Assembly: GCA_003255025.1 (NCBI GenBank)
Contig: QANY01002271.1
Location: forward strand, 290,504 to 354,503
DNA length: 64,000 bases
From: Datisca glomerata
Taxonomy: Eukaryota; Streptophyta; Magnoliopsida; Cucurbitales; Datiscaceae
Direction: 5' to 3'
Program-made: the position numbers and the translations under genes
Shown here: positions 25,586-39,062 of the stretch, piece after piece
Layout: each line of letters opens with the position of its first letter
How positions within the stretch are numbered: position 1 is the stretch's first letter
The notes under the pieces: model-generated
Told to the model about the DNA's origin: nothing
The model's input: the letters and a program-made list of their open reading frames with translations, nothing else
Database searches by the model: none

Positions 25586-28060
25586 ACAAATATATTAGTT
25601 TTCAACCCTCACGAATGCCGTAAAAGTAAAGTTTTGCTGATTTTTATCAAAACTAAGAGTTGAATGTAATTTTTTAGAATAAGATTATTAGAATATAATT
25701 TTAAAAAATTATCTGTTCAAAAAGTTAGGATTATTTTATTTGTTAAGACTTAAAAATATTATGATATAACGTTGGGAATGTTAAATTATTTTATTCATTT
25801 TAATGGAATAGACAACAAATGTTATAAATATTATTGTCAATTTCTAATTATAGCCTTGAACTAGAATATGTTTATGTATGGTTTATTACTTAATTATAAT
25901 AAGATGACCAACATAATAAAATTTTGAGACTGAAAACAGTATCTATATTTTTCATGTTGAAATTATGTTTACAAATTAGAGTGTAATAATTATTTATGAG
26001 TAAACAGTTATTTCTGAGTCATTTATGTATTACTGAATTTTATGAATAAATGAAAGTTTTTTTTAATTAAAGTGTGTTTGTAATTTACTTAAGTTCTAGA
26101 ATTTTTATCAACGAAAGAAGAGTAAAGACCGAGCGGTCTTCCAGACAAACTTTCTGAGATAGTTCAGAATGTTATTCACAGTCTTATGATCGATTGGATA
26201 ATCGAATCCAATTACGACTGTTAGGTTGAACCAAATGATGTCCATCTTGGGACATGAGAGTTGAGACTCTGACGGTTTAGCCTAGACATGTTATGTAACA
26301 TGTTGAATATACCAGTAACCAATTAGTTTAGAGGAAAACCATTTATCTAACTCTAAATCTAATTGTTACACCTTAAAAAATATTTTTATAATTACCTTAA
26401 GCTTGAGGTGAATACGAAATTTGACCTAGTCACTCACGATATTTGATTCACCAAATAAGTGAGTTCGAATTGCCAGACAATATATCGGTTATCACGATTG
26501 TGATTCAACTATGTTGAAGTTGCGTGATTCACATATACGAATTCGCGGCAAGATTGTAAAGCAACAATATATCACATTGTGCTTTATTGATGAGTGTGTG
26601 AATAAATAAACCGGGCATGATACTCGATGACATGAGTTATTGAATAAGACATGTTGAACTGTACGAGTCACTTCACATATATGTTTTTCTTAATCACATT
26701 CAATAAAAATAGTTAAGAAAATAATAACTAGATGGGTAAGTGATAATTTTACGTCACAATCTTGTTACTTATATTCACGAGGGATAATATCATAAAATAT
26801 TATGTAGACTGTGAAATATAAGTCTCTATTTGCACCAACAGAAAATGTAGTACACATGAATCAAGAGTTCATTCGGCATCGCACCTATAGTGGAGTCGTG
26901 CGATGTCGAGATTAAATAAATATCATGAATTTATGGAGATAAATTAGCCAGGTATTTGAATTTCATAGCTTTGTTCATGTGAATCCATTCAGTCTTAGAA
27001 GTAGCTCATAAAGACATGAATAAAAAGCAACGTCAGTTGAACCAAAAATGTGTTTTGGATCAAGGAATACTTCTCGAGCCCATATGAGATAAATGTCATC
27101 ACTATATTAGTGAAGACCAAAATCAATATCCAAATTAATTATTTTATTATTTTATAATATTGGATAATTAGAAAAATAAAAAATTTAATTAATTAATTGA
27201 TAGAGATCAATTTAACTCATCAGTCTAGACATATGAATTTGGCACAATTTTGGCTCCAGGGGAAGAAGTAAAAATCACATATAAGTAAGTGTATATGGAG
27301 AGGGTAATTTCAATTTTTGGCATAAATGGGTATATAGGTAAATTCCATAATTAAATATAAAATAGATTGCATTAGGGTTACATCCCTAAGTGTGTCAATC
27401 AGAACAGAACAAATTTATTTCCTCCTCCCTACACTATTACCGCCAAAATTCATAGAGGAAGAGAAAAGTTTTATTTTCTCTTCCACAGTTATTTTTAGAG
27501 CCCACACTTAATATCTATACAAATCCTTGAGAGATATACTTCTTACTATAATGAGTGGTTGACGGTGTAAGGATCAATTAAAAACTCTGCGAATCTCAGA
27601 AATGAAGAACGCAAGATGGAGAACTGGATCCCGTCAAATCAGAATTTCTCCATTAGCAGAAAATGTATAAATCGTTTTTATCTCTTCTTGATATGTTCTG
27701 TTATACATTTTCGTTGGTTTAGTTTTATGTTTAACGATTAAATGTTTGCATCAAAATTCTATTATGTTAGTCATCTTATTATATATATAGTTACGAAATA
27801 CTATTTTCAGTCTCAAAATTCTATTCAGCTGAATATATATTATCAGGAATTAGGATTTAGATAGAATAAGCAAATTATTATTTTTTAAATCTCAATAATT
27901 CTCTCGATTAAAATTAAGATCGAATATACTTAATAAAAGCAATTACACTTGCCAAAACAAACAAATCACCATAAAAAATAAATAGAGAATCTAACATAAC
28001 TTTTCAATAGTGAGTCATGACCTGAGCTACCTGTAAAAATGCATTATCACATTAAAAAAA
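25586..28060. other. Intergenic, no recognisable gene
   Basis: No open frame of note and no recognisable protein fragment. The block 26100-27640 is less AT-rich and may be decayed non-coding mobile-element sequence, but no LTR, PBS or TIR was found. Confidence 0.5.
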
Positions 28061-28063
28061 TAA

Positions 28064-29458
28064 AAAAAATATCGATTTGATCATCGTAGTTTACACATAT
28101 TTTCAATTTGATCATTGTAATTTAAAAAATCTCAATTTAGTAATTCTAATTTACTTAACGTCTCAATATGATTATTCTGTCATTCTGTATTAACTTAGCT
28201 TAACGAACACGTTGACATGACGCGTTAAATAATGACGTGACATGTTAAATGATAAAGTTATACATTAAGTGATGAAATGACATGATGCCGTGACAAACAT
28301 ATTACCCACAAATCCACTCATCCACTAAAAAATTAAAACCCATAATTATAATTACACTCATGACCAACCAATTTAACTAATACCTTAATTAATTACAACA
28401 TACAAAAATAAAACAAAAATAGTTAAATAAAATTAGCCAATAACTTATCTTAAAGTTATTCAATGAACAAAAACCTCATTTTTCTTCTTCCCCTTTATTA
28501 ACCGAAGCAGCTTTCTTCTTCCCAAAACCCACCTTTCTTCTTCCCACTCTGACCAACCATTTCCCCTGTTCTATAAAACCCAATCGAGCTACTGTTCTTC
28601 AAATTCTTCTCAAACATACTCACCACAGAACTCATCGACCACATCACTTCCGACGCGTTTCTACGGTGGAGCCGGCCATGTAGCGGCGGGAAATTGGGGG
28701 AGGATGAGGCAGATGAGAAAGATGTGGAAGAAAAAGCAGAGGACGTACCCATTAGAGTCTGGTTATTGGTAAAGATGAATTGAGCTGTGAGAGATTCTCT
28801 GTTAGACAAAAAGGACAAGCCCTTGTGATTTGCTTGTTGGATTGGTGAATTTTGCATCCTTTTCCTGATTGGTGAAAGAGGGAACTATTTCATCAAATCT
28901 TGTATGGCTATGGTGGTTTCTCTTCTGTTATATATGGATTTTGAGAGGAAAAGGCTATGGCTTTTTCCAGGCAGTTTCCTTGGGTAGATAAATGCGTCAC
29001 TTTAGTAATATGAGGGTTTGTGGGAGTCTCACACAGCCCAATAGAAATGACCAAAGTCGTGTTTATAACAGCTTCGTAAAGCCTCAATGGAGTTAGAGAC
29101 GAGGGATGAGTGAGAGAGAGTAAAAACGTAAAAAAAAATTGGGGAGTTGGAATGTAAAAAAAGTTAGAAATAATAGTAGAGTTAGAAAATATAAAATATA
29201 TTTTTAATGGATGATTCTGTATTTATACGTCACACGATTGTTCACGTCATCACTTAACATATCATGTTAGTGTTTAACATGTCATGTCATCACTTAACGC
29301 ATCACATCAATATGTCAATTAAACTTAGTTAATGGAGAGTGACAAAAAGATCATATTGACACGTTAAGTAAATTAAGATGATCAACTTTATTTTTTAACT
29401 TATGATGGTTAAATTAAAAATAAGTATAGACTACGATAATACTATCGATAATTTTTCT
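28064..29458. mobile_element. MULE-like element with ~230-bp terminal inverted repeats
   Basis: Left arm 28064-28290 and right arm 29222-29458 are inverted relatives: both ends read AAAAAT-A-TCGAT then ATCGTAGT, followed by AATTTACTTAACGT-TCAATATGA and several CACTTAAC/GTTAAGTGATGA subrepeats. Arms of this length enclosing ~930 bp fit a non-autonomous Mutator-like element; related subterminal repeats are widespread in plants. No confident target-site duplication was found because both flanks are A/T runs. Confidence 0.6.
28498..28857 (-). CDS. Hypothetical 119-residue protein inside the MULE-like element
   Basis: An intact frame with a Ser-rich N-terminal half (SSAFSSTSFSSASSSPNFPP), an Arg/His patch (HGRLHRR) and a C-terminal part reading VMWSMSSVVSMFEKNLKNSS and ending in EEESCFG. 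Base composition is clearly more gene-like than the surroundings. No transmembrane segment or catalytic motif is visible and I do not recognise a family. Because it sits between the inverted repeats it could be a captured host-gene piece or a small gene with a repeat inserted on each side. Confidence 0.45.
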   Translation of the reverse strand: MQNSPIQQANHKGLSFLSNRESLTAQFIFTNNQTLMGTSSAFSSTSFSSASSSPNFPPLHGRLHRRNASEVMWSMSSVVSMFEKNLKNSSSIGFYRTGEMVGQSGKKKGGFWEEESCFG

Positions 29459-30800
29459 AAAATAATAAGGAAGCAATTTCTTCTTCATTGAAGGCCCTAA
29501 CTTGTGCAGACATTGAGAACCCCAGAGTATTCTTCCTAAAAGCTTCTAGATTGAAAAAGGTTCATACAAATTCTCAATATAGCTTTCAACTCTTATAAAA
29601 AATTCTACTTAAAACTTCCAAAATAGTTGAATAGCAAGATTTACATCTCAAATTATCACCTTTTGAGACGGAGAGCAAGACCCTGGCAAACTGGTATGGC
29701 TGCCGAATAGGTACGTCACTCTTATCCTCCACCTATCTGAAAATGATGACACAATTTGGTTAGTAGTATAAATCTGAGTGAGAGAAGAGTATAGTGTAGG
29801 AAACATTAAGAAAAATAAAAATCAAAGATGCACAAAATGACAATACTCCTCAATTCGGAGGGTATCAGATACCCTCAAAATAAGGTGTCTAACCAATGTT
29901 TAAACTCTCTAAAATTTTAAAAGCAAACAAGATAATCTCTTGTTTTCTCTAACTTTTCAGGCATATTGTCCGATACAACCTTATACCAAACAGGCCTTAC
30001 GGGATCTAGTCAGATTCCAATTAACAATTAAAGCTCAACTTGTTTGAGCTTAATTGTATGCAATAATACCATTTTGGCAGTTTCAAAATCGTAAATTCCG
30101 CTTGCAATAATTCTTTCCATCCTTGGACCTTGATCATTTTTTCCAAATACCGATCCTTATAAATGTGAAGGAATATTGATATTTGACCGATCATGATTAT
30201 TACTACAAACATGACATTTTATGTTATGATTCAGTCTCTGACATTTCAATTATGACCCTATTGAGTCCTGAATTTATAAGGGTTTTTTGGAAAAATGGGC
30301 TATTTGAAAAGTCTCTTCGGAAAAATGGGCTACGCTATAGAAAACCAGAATTTTGGTCCAAAATGAGTTACGAAAAGTCTATAAACCCCTTTCTTCTCTG
30401 TAATCTCTCTCCTTGGTCTTCTCCCCACACATCGTAAACCCTCCCATTGCAATTTCTTTAGAAAGAAACCTTCTCAGACCTCACAAGAGCTACCGAGATA
30501 TGAATCAAGGGATGATTGCGGCGACGATATCGACGAATGGTTTACTAGTCGTGACGGGTTTGGGGTTATCAAGGGGCAGTTCTGTCGATGATGAATTTGG
30601 GTTGGCTTTTTTCAGCGAGGTTGAAACTTCAATCTCGAGAAATTATTGAAATTTCTTGTTTCTCTAAGGATTTGGGGTCGATTTCATGGTGGATTTAAAT
30701 GCACGTGCAATGAATTAATTTTGCAGGAGGTTCTTCGATGATCATTCACTTCTAACTCCACCGAATCAACTTATTTGCAAGGTAAAGATCCTCTCCTTTT
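29459..30800. other. Intergenic with weak open frames
   Basis: Overlapping frames at 30183-30649 show no recognisable domain. The segment 30280-30370 has a repeated GGAAAAATGGGCTA motif of the kind seen in plant repeats. No gene supported. Confidence 0.4.
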
Positions 30801-30870
30801 GGTTTATTTTTTGATAGAAGCCTTGAAAGAAAAATGATTAGAGCAAGAAAAATAAAACATAAAAAGAAAA

Positions 30871-30987
30871 ATGGTCAGAGCACTGATCTTTGTAATTCTT
30901 TCTGCCGTCATTTTCACGGTCTCTGAAGTCAATAACCAGCTTCAGTCTCCACTCCGCTCTGACTCCTTCAGGATTAAGTATCTCTAG
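30871..30987 (+). CDS. Possible 38-residue secretory-leader-like ORF or first exon
   Basis: MVRALIFVILSAVIFTVSEV is a good signal-peptide-like start (short basic n-region, hydrophobic core), followed by a polar tail and a stop. It could be a lone first exon whose donor lies near the stop, a small secreted peptide, or chance. No downstream exon was recognised. Confidence 0.25.
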   Translation: MVRALIFVILSAVIFTVSEVNNQLQSPLRSDSFRIKYL

Positions 30988-31545
30988 GTTTTGGGCTTCC
31001 CTACTTGTCCTCTTCTTTTCCTTCCTATGTCCTTGCTGTATTTAATTAAGGGATTAAACTGAGATTATAAATTTGATTTTCTTATAAAGGAAGTTGAGGG
31101 TTGTAAGCACAGGATATTATGATAACAAGCTGTTTGCTTATTAATGGTTTATCCATAGTCTAACTAGAAATTTACTGTTTGGCAGAGTTCTTAACTTTGT
31201 TTTTGTGTTTTTGAAGTACAAAAATTAGTTAAAAAAATAAGTATACCAAACAGGGGTTCTAGTCTCACTGGTATGAGACTATAATACCATGAAAGACTTG
31301 CAATTTCCTTATGCATGAAAGGATTCAACTAATCTAGAAAAAAAATTACTTGTAGAAAAGGAATGGTTTGTAATTTGTTGACTTCTATTTTGATGATATT
31401 TGGCTGAGCAATGTGATGTATTATAGATATTTAATTTAGCATTTGAAGGCAAAGTAGATGGTATATTCTCTAAGCGAGTAGTTTTTTTTTTATTTTGGAC
31501 AATTAAAAATAAAGAATACCTATTTTGTCAAATAAAATAGGTTTT

Positions 31546-31783
31546 ATAATCTACTTGCTCTGATCAGTTAGATTATTTTATTCTAGGCAATTTAACATGT
31601 AGAAGGTAAAATCTATTTGGTCAGACCAAGTAGATTTTATAATCTATTTACTCTGAGTAAGTAGATTTTATTTTGTATAATTCAAATTTTTTAAGGTAAA
31701 ATCTACTTGCTCGGAGCAAGTAAATTTTACGATTTTGTAAATTTTCAAGGAAAAATCTATCTGCTCTGAGCATGTGAAAAATT
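31546..31783. repeat. Cluster of five ~33-bp palindromes
   Basis: Five hairpin-forming units lie at 31546-31576, 31607-31639, 31639-31671, 31697-31729 and 31751-31783. The consensus arm is TAAAATCTACTTGCTC, then a single central base, then its reverse complement; the unit at 31697-31729 is nearly perfect and the one at 31607-31639 shows a matched change (GGTC/GACC) in both arms. Spacer sequence between units is unrelated AT-rich DNA. Confidence 0.85.
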
Positions 31784-31789
31784 CCCCTA

Positions 31790-32990
31790 AAATAAAGAGA
31801 ATTATGGTATTTTTTACTACATTCATCATTTAGAAAGAGAACTTTCATACCTCTCTTCTTCGTCTTGTTCAGGTGTTCTCATCCTTTTTCCCTTTGAAAC
31901 CCTTGAAGATCCCCCCGTCTTGTTCTCATACCCGGACTGTGGAGGCTTCGCTGCTGTAAAGAAGAGGAAAAAAGGGAGGGGCTGACTTGTTCGTCTATTT
32001 TAGAAAGTGGGGGGTTGACCTATATTTGAAGTTTATTCTACAAATCCCACAATTTTGTAAAGTGACCGTCTAGTTTGGCTTTAAAGAAATCTTGGTTGAT
32101 GGTCTGATGCTAAGTTAGTATATGGCTCAATATAAATTATAGTAATTAAATGACCCTTTTTAATTAGTGTTATATGTAATATTTTATGAATTGTCTAAAA
32201 CATCTTTACCCACTATTTTGGGATGCCTTTTTTTTTTCGAAATTCTGATTTTAAATATTGTAATTTTTTTTAACTTCCATGAGTAACGGGATGATTATGA
32301 AAGATAATTTTAGTTTAAAATTAAATAAATGTATTGTTTGATTTTTTTTCATCGGTTTGATATTGGTTGCTATAAATCTCATTCATTCTATCATTTTATT
32401 ACGATTTACAGTAAAAAAATTCCAGTCATGAAAAATAGATTTTTTGGAACCGTGTAATCTTTTTTTTTGTTTGCAAAATTAACTTTTAATCTCGTAACTT
32501 TATGGGTCATAGTTGAAATATGAATTTTTGAAAACAGTTTTTTGGTACTTTTTATATTTGTCATTCAATTAATTTCTCAATCAAAAATGCCATCCTTGTT
32601 AAAATATTCCATGAATTTAGGCTATCCTTGACATATGAAGAACCTACATTTTCAGAGGAGATGATTGAATTATATAAAGTTATTTTCAGAAGTTACAAAC
32701 ACCCTAAAATAGTGTGTTTAGTTAATGGCTATTTTTGCTTTGTGTCTTAAAATAGGCTATTTATTTACTTACACTATGAAAGTGGTTTAGCTATGCCATT
32801 TTTCCTTGAACAAATCTCACATTTAAGTCCACCATGTAATTATTTATTATTTATTTTCCATCTCCAAGATACCTCTAATGCACATTAAAAGTCTCACTTT
32901 TTGGAATATTTGCAACATATACATGTGTGGATATAGTTGCTAATATTGAAAAGTGAAAAAATCAACTAATTAATTATTAAAATACCCAAA
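31790..32990. other. Intergenic, no recognisable gene
   Basis: AT-rich with homopolymer runs. It should contain the 3' LTR of copia element 2 if that were present, but no match to the 37322 LTR is seen. Confidence 0.45.
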
Positions 32991-32999
32991 GTAAGTCTA

Positions 33000-35900
33000 T
33001 TTTATAAAAGCATTCTTCACTCAATGGATTTGTAGAAATGTAGTAAGTTGATTTGATGTCTCAACAAGTTTAAGTAAAATATCTTCTTTTTGCACATGTT
33101 CTCGAATAAACTGATGTTTAAGATTAATATGTTTAGTACGAGAGTACAAAATTAAGTTTTTAGAAACGTTGATATTATAACATCAAATACAGACATTTTA
33201 AAAAAATTAATCCAAAACTTTTTAGGGTTTGTTTCACCCACAAAATTTGAGCACAACAACTACTTGAAAAAATATATTCAATTTCAACAGTTGAAAAAGC
33301 TACCAGATTTTACTTTTTGCTAAACCAAGAGACAAGCGAGTGCCCTAAAAACTGACAGGTTCCACTTGTACTCTTTCTATAGATTATGCTACTAGCAAAA
33401 TCTGAGTTTGAGTACCCAAGTAATTCAAAAGAGTCGTATTTTGGATACTTTTCTTGGCTTATGAAGATCCCATCTTCCATTTGCTTTATTTTGAGTCCGA
33501 GAAAGAAATTCAGTTCTTATATCATGATCATTTCAAACTCCTTGCTCATTGTGTTAACAAAATACTAACAAAATCATTAGTGGAATAAAAAAATATCATC
33601 TACATAAATTTGAACAATAAAGATATCTTTTCCTTCTTGTTTTATAAATAGGGTATTGTCTACTTTATCGATGCTAAAACCATCATCAATAAAAAAATTA
33701 TTTAGCCTTTCATATCAAGATCTAGAAGCTTGTTTTAAGCCATAGAGAGTCTTTTTAAGTTTATACATGTGATTCAAAAAAGTTTAAACTTTGAAAATCA
33801 GGAAGTTATTCTACAAACACCTCCTCCAAATGTATCCATTTAAAAATGCACTCTTAATATTCATTTGATATAAAATAAAAATTTTGAAACTTGCAAAAGC
33901 TAAGAGTAGTCGAATTAATTCTAGTCTAGCAACATGAGAAAAAATTTCATCGAAGTTTATCCATTTTTGTTGGTTATATCCTTAAGCTACTAGTCTAGCT
34001 TTATTTCTAGTTACTATTTCATCTTCGTTTACTTTATTTCTAAGCTCCCATTTCATACCTATTACAATTTTATTTATTGATCAAAGAACGAGTTCTCATA
34101 CCTCATTTCTTTCAAATTGATTTAATTTTTCTTGCAAGACAATTATCTAATATTCATATTTTTCAGCATCTAAAGAATTCTTAGGTTCTAACTGAGATAT
34201 AAATCAACATTACCCATACTGTGAAGTGATGCTCGAGTTGTTACTCCCTTCGGGATGTCTCCTACGGCAAGCTTTTGTGGATGATTATCACAAATGCCCA
34301 CTCTTTTGAAAATTGATTTTATTCTTCTTCAGCAACAAGACTCAATTGATTCTTTATTGATATCTAATTTTTAAATGTTTCTAATAGTTTCATCAACTTG
34401 ATTAAGAGAAGCATTAAAGGGTGTAGATTTATCAAAACCTACATACATAGATTCTTCCACTACTTGAGTTCTTTTATTATATATTTTATATGCATTACTA
34501 GTGGTGAAGTATCATGAGAAGATTTCTATATTAGACCTTGAATCAAGTTTTTCAAGATTGTCTTTATTATTTAAAATAAAATATTTACATCCAAAAACTT
34601 TAAAATAAGAAATATTTGTGATTTTTTCATTGAAAAGTTCATAAGGCATTTTGTTTAATAAATGATGGATATAAGCATGAATTATAATGTAGCAAGATGT
34701 GTTTACAACTTCAGCTCAAAAATATGTGGGTAAGCCATATTCATTTAACATCATTTTAGCCATTTCTTGTAGAGATCGATTTTTCCTCTCAACAAGATCA
34801 TTTTTTTGAGGGGTTCTTGGAGCAGAAAATTCGTGAGAGAAACCATGTTCAATGCAAAAATATTTCAAATTTTTTGTTTTCAAGCTTGCCACCTTGATCA
34901 CTTTGAAATCATGAAACCTTTTTCAATTTTCTAAATTATTTAAAGGTTTCATATTTATTTTTGAGAAATATTATTCAAGTATATCTTAAAAAATCATCGA
35001 GTATGACAAAGGCGTAGTATTTACCTCCAAGCTTGCAATTTTGGAAGGACCAAATAAGTCAATGTGTAGTAATTATAATTGTCTAGTGGTTGATACTACA
35101 TGTTTTGATTTGAAAAAACTTTTGACTTGTTTACCCATTTGACATGCATCATAAGTTTTATCTTTTTCAAAAACTATTTTAGGAAGACCTTAACAATATC
35201 ATTTTTTTGTAAATTTTGAACATAAATTTATACTAGCATGCCCAAGTCTTCTATGTCATAACCAACTATCACTTTCAAACACGAGAAAACACTTTTTCAC
35301 TATGATTTTGAAAACCTCTTAAGTTTATGGTGTAAACATTTTGATCCCTTTCTCCAACAAAATTTTTTTATTGGATTCTTTCTCAATAACAAGGTAGTAA
35401 TATTTTTCGAAAATAACTCTACAATTTTTGTCACAAAGTTGATTAATATTGAGTAAGTTATGTTTCAACACATCTACTAATAAAATTTTATCTATAGCGG
35501 GATAAAAATCATTACTTACAGACCCAATACCGATGATCGTTCCTTTCTTGTTGTTCCTAAAATTGACGTGTGCTTTCTTTCGACTAATTTTGGTAACGTC
35601 ACCGGTCACGTGTCTTGAGTATCCATCATCGAGGTATCATTTGTCATCATTCTTAGATGGTACCTGCAACACATATGTTCAAAAATTGATTTTTGATATC
35701 CAAATCTTTTTAGATTCTTGATGATTAGTATAGTGTTGAGTCCACTCATTTTTTAGTGTACATGTCTTGTCTTTTACAATTTCATGAAGGACTCTTATGC
35801 CCTTTAATTCTACAATAATGGCAGACTATGCGAGATCGATGTGTGTGAGATTGTTTAAGTTTTACAGAAACATTTTTATTTTCTTGATTTTGAAAAGAGG

Positions 35901-37321
35901 TGTACCCTAATCCTCTTTTGTCAGAGGAATACCTTTGATTTCCAAGGAGTTTGTTTAAATTGTTACTACCAATTATAAACTTTTGAAGTGTGTTTAAAAA
36001 AATTTCTCACTTTTGACATCTAACAAGATCATCATTTATCATATGTAGAGTGACTTTGATTTTTAAATTTTTATTTTTAAATACTCATTTTCTTCTTGGA
36101 GTTTTATAAAACCATTTTTCATAATTCTATTTTTCAATTGTAGTTTTTCAAATTCTCCAAAAAGTTCTTCAAAATCTAATTCAAGATCATCCTAGCTAGG
36201 CTTAGTAATTAAAGTTAGTTTAGAAGAAATTACCTCATTTTCCAAAGCCATGAAGCACATGTTTCCTCTTTCCTTTTCTTCTTCTTCAATGTCACTTTTA
36301 TCGATCTCATCCCTAGTTACTTTCAATGCTTTTCGTTTGAATTTTTTTGGAGTGTTAGCTAAGTTTGGATAATCGGCCTTGATATTACCATATTTATGCA
36401 TTCGTAGCATGTGAGTATGTCACGCGATATTTTCTTGTCATCATTTTTTGAGGTACTGTTTTGTCTATTTAAAAATCTTTTGAAATATATTGCGAGGAGA
36501 GCTATATCATCTTCTTCATCATAGTCTTCCTCTTCATTGTTAGATTGCTCTAGGGTTGATTTGAGAGCTATACTTTTATTCTTTGGTGTTTCTTCTTCTT
36601 CATTTTCTTTGAGTCTCATCTCTTACGTCATCAATGATCCAATGAGTTCTTCGAGATGCATAATGTTGAGATATTTGACCTCTTGAATCACTGTAACTTT
36701 AGCTTCCCAACTCTTCGCTAAGCACCTAAGAATTTTTTTTACCATTTCCATAGTAGAGTAGTTTTTCTAAGAGAATTGAGTCCATTTATATTATCAATAA
36801 ATTGAGTAAACATGTCACACGTAGATTCTTCATTTTTTATTTTAAACGATTCGTAATTATGTACGAGCATGCTTATGTTAGATTCTTTAACTTGGTTAGT
36901 ACCCTCATGTATTACTTCAAGCATATGCCATATTGATTTAGTAGATATTCTATCAAACTCATTTTGATCAAGAGCACAATATAACATATTCTTAACTTTA
37001 ACATTTAATGATATTTTATTTTTATCTTCATCATTCCATTCTCTATTTATTTTAGTAAAATTCCTTCCTTTTACAGTTTTGTATGGAATATGAGAACCAT
37101 TTTCAATGACATCTCACATATTATAATTTATAGATTTTACATAAATTTTCTATGACATCACATATTATAATTTATAGATTTTCCAATATGTATTGTGATT
37201 TCCATTAAAGAAATGTGGTTTAGTGGTAGACTGATCCTAAAAAATAGATCCACTTGTAGTTGCCATTTACTAAAGACGGTGAAGTCTTTTAAGGAGCATG
37301 TAACCTAGATTTGATACCAAT
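33000..37321 (-). mobile_element. Decayed copia element 2, internal region
   Basis: Minus-strand order: gag 36987-36192 (FDRISTKSIWHMLEVIHEGT, then a degenerate TCYEC knuckle at about 36430); protease/integrase 35609-35325 (LLVDVLKHNLLNINQLCDKN, a typical pre-integrase segment) and 34901-34716 (EFSAPRTPQKNDLVERKNRS, the copia integrase core); RT around 33840-33540 with an intact YVDD at 33606-33595; RNase H to about 33000. Many frameshifts and stops. A PBS-like TTGGTATCA follows the 5' LTR. The gene order and the gag and integrase text suggest the SIRE/Maximus side of copia, which is inference. Confidence 0.8.
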
Positions 37322-38520
37322 TGAAGGATCGATATGACCAACCAAGAGGGGGTGAATTGAGTGATTGTGTGCAATTTAAGAAATTCACATACTCAATGAA
37401 TAATAAAATTCACTTAACTAAATATTAAAAAGCAAAGTGAAAATATTGAATAAGCGTAACAAGTGCAGAAATGTAAATACAAGCCAATATAAAAGTGCGA
37501 GAAATAAAAGTATGCGGAAAATAAAGAGAATAGAGAGAGAAATATGATGCACGATATTTTGAAGTAGTTCGGGAAATCTAATCTCTATGTCCATGCTTCA
37601 AGGACCCTCCCTTAAAGATTTTTTCCTCACGATCTTCTTAAAGGTGAAGACCAAAGCTATTACAATCAGACTTTGACAATAAAGCTCGTCAAGATCCACA
37701 AATCTTTTACAAATAGTATTTTCTCAAGAGTAGAATCTCTAGTATATGCTCAACAAAAATAATCTCTCGCTCTAAAATATTTGCAGATTAAAGCTAAAAA
37801 ATATCTTCTACGAAGGAGAGAGGCTTAAGAGAGATATATGAGATGGTAACTTGAAGTAACTTGAAGTGTGTGGAAAGAATGATGAAGGGTGGGCTTTATA
37901 TAGGAATGAACAAGACCAATGAGGGTTTGAGCCTTTGTCTAATTTAGGTTAGTCTCGACACAAAATAAGAAAAATTAAGGAAGGGTCTGGTATGTTTTTC
38001 TAGTCAGGTTAAACTTGTCCAAGAGAGATCAGATCCCTCTAGAAGACAAGTAATCCTAAGGCAATTCCAAGAGATGTCAGACCCTTCTAGAAGACATGTT
38101 GACTTATCCTAAGGCAATTTCACGTCAAGGTTCACTTCTACACATTTTCTTTCTAAAATAAAGTAACGGCATGTCTTCATAAAATATATAGGTTAAACCT
38201 CAATTTGAGTATTGACATAAAAGTCAATTTTAACGTTTGGTTATGGGAATATGATAGCCTCTTATGAGACGAGGATAATTCTACCTAGAGTTTGGTATCC
38301 TAATTTATTTTTGAGCCATTAAAATGCAACTAAAGTGAATGAGCTCCTAAAGATAAAAAAAAATACATGAATATAAAATAATTATCTTCTTGATTTCCAA
38401 TTTTCATGCCCTTGTATTATTTTTCGTAACAATTTCATGCACTCTTGATTAAAATTTATTAGCATGTTTTCAATGTTTTGTTATTATTAAAACCATCTCA
38501 TAGAGATATAAGGCTAACAA
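37322..38520 (-). mobile_element. Putative 5' LTR of copia element 2
   Basis: On the minus strand it ends in CGATCCTTCA next to the PBS-like site. The text beside it (plus strand GACCAACCAAGAGGGGGTGA) is typical of this copia group. The outer border near 38.5 kb (minus-strand TGTTAGCC) is a guess, since no second LTR copy was found for comparison. Confidence 0.5.
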
Positions 38521-38559
38521 CTCCAACTACTACCCATTACAAAATTGTCAAGTATATCT

Positions 38560-39062
38560 CACGCTATAATAGTGGCACCATTCACTATATTAATGCTTGC
38601 ATCAAGCGCTCTTGATCATTATGATTTTCCTGATATTGATTGGGCTAGTTGTCAATTACTCGAAGGTCTGCACTTTCTTAATCAATAATCAAATTTTGGG
38701 GGTGTCAAGCAACAGCCCACAATGGCTCGTTCTAGTATCAAAGCTGAGTATCATTTTATGGCTTTCCACTGTTACATAATTAACTTGGATATCTTTTATT
38801 TTTTGAGATATTGGTGTCCATCTTAAACAACAATTAATCCACCAACTGTGACAACATTAGCGCGTTAACACTGACACTGACAGTCACTTGCGGCGTAAAG
38901 CATATTGAATTCGACTATCACTTTGTTTGAAAAAAATTGGCTTTGATGACTCTTGATTCTTAGTTTGAACAATCTGATCAACAACCAACAACTAAATTGC
39001 TATTAACGCATTCTTTCCCATCAAATCAAGTCAATCTAGGCCTCCTGGCTTGATCTTCGACT
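38560..39062 (+). pseudogene. Copia RNase H remnant (plus strand)
   Basis: Broken frames read SALDHYDFPDIDWASCQLLE and then KQQPTMARSSIKAEYHFMAF, the diagnostic copia RNase H block in which DADWAG and ARSSAEAEYRA are the norm. The upstream part of the element is absent. Several stops are present. Confidence 0.8.

Noticed and set aside
30280..32810. Possible inverted ends GGAAAAATGG...CCATTTTTCC around 2.5 kb
   Set aside because: Only about 10-12 bp pair convincingly and the rest does not align, so it is too weak to call an element.
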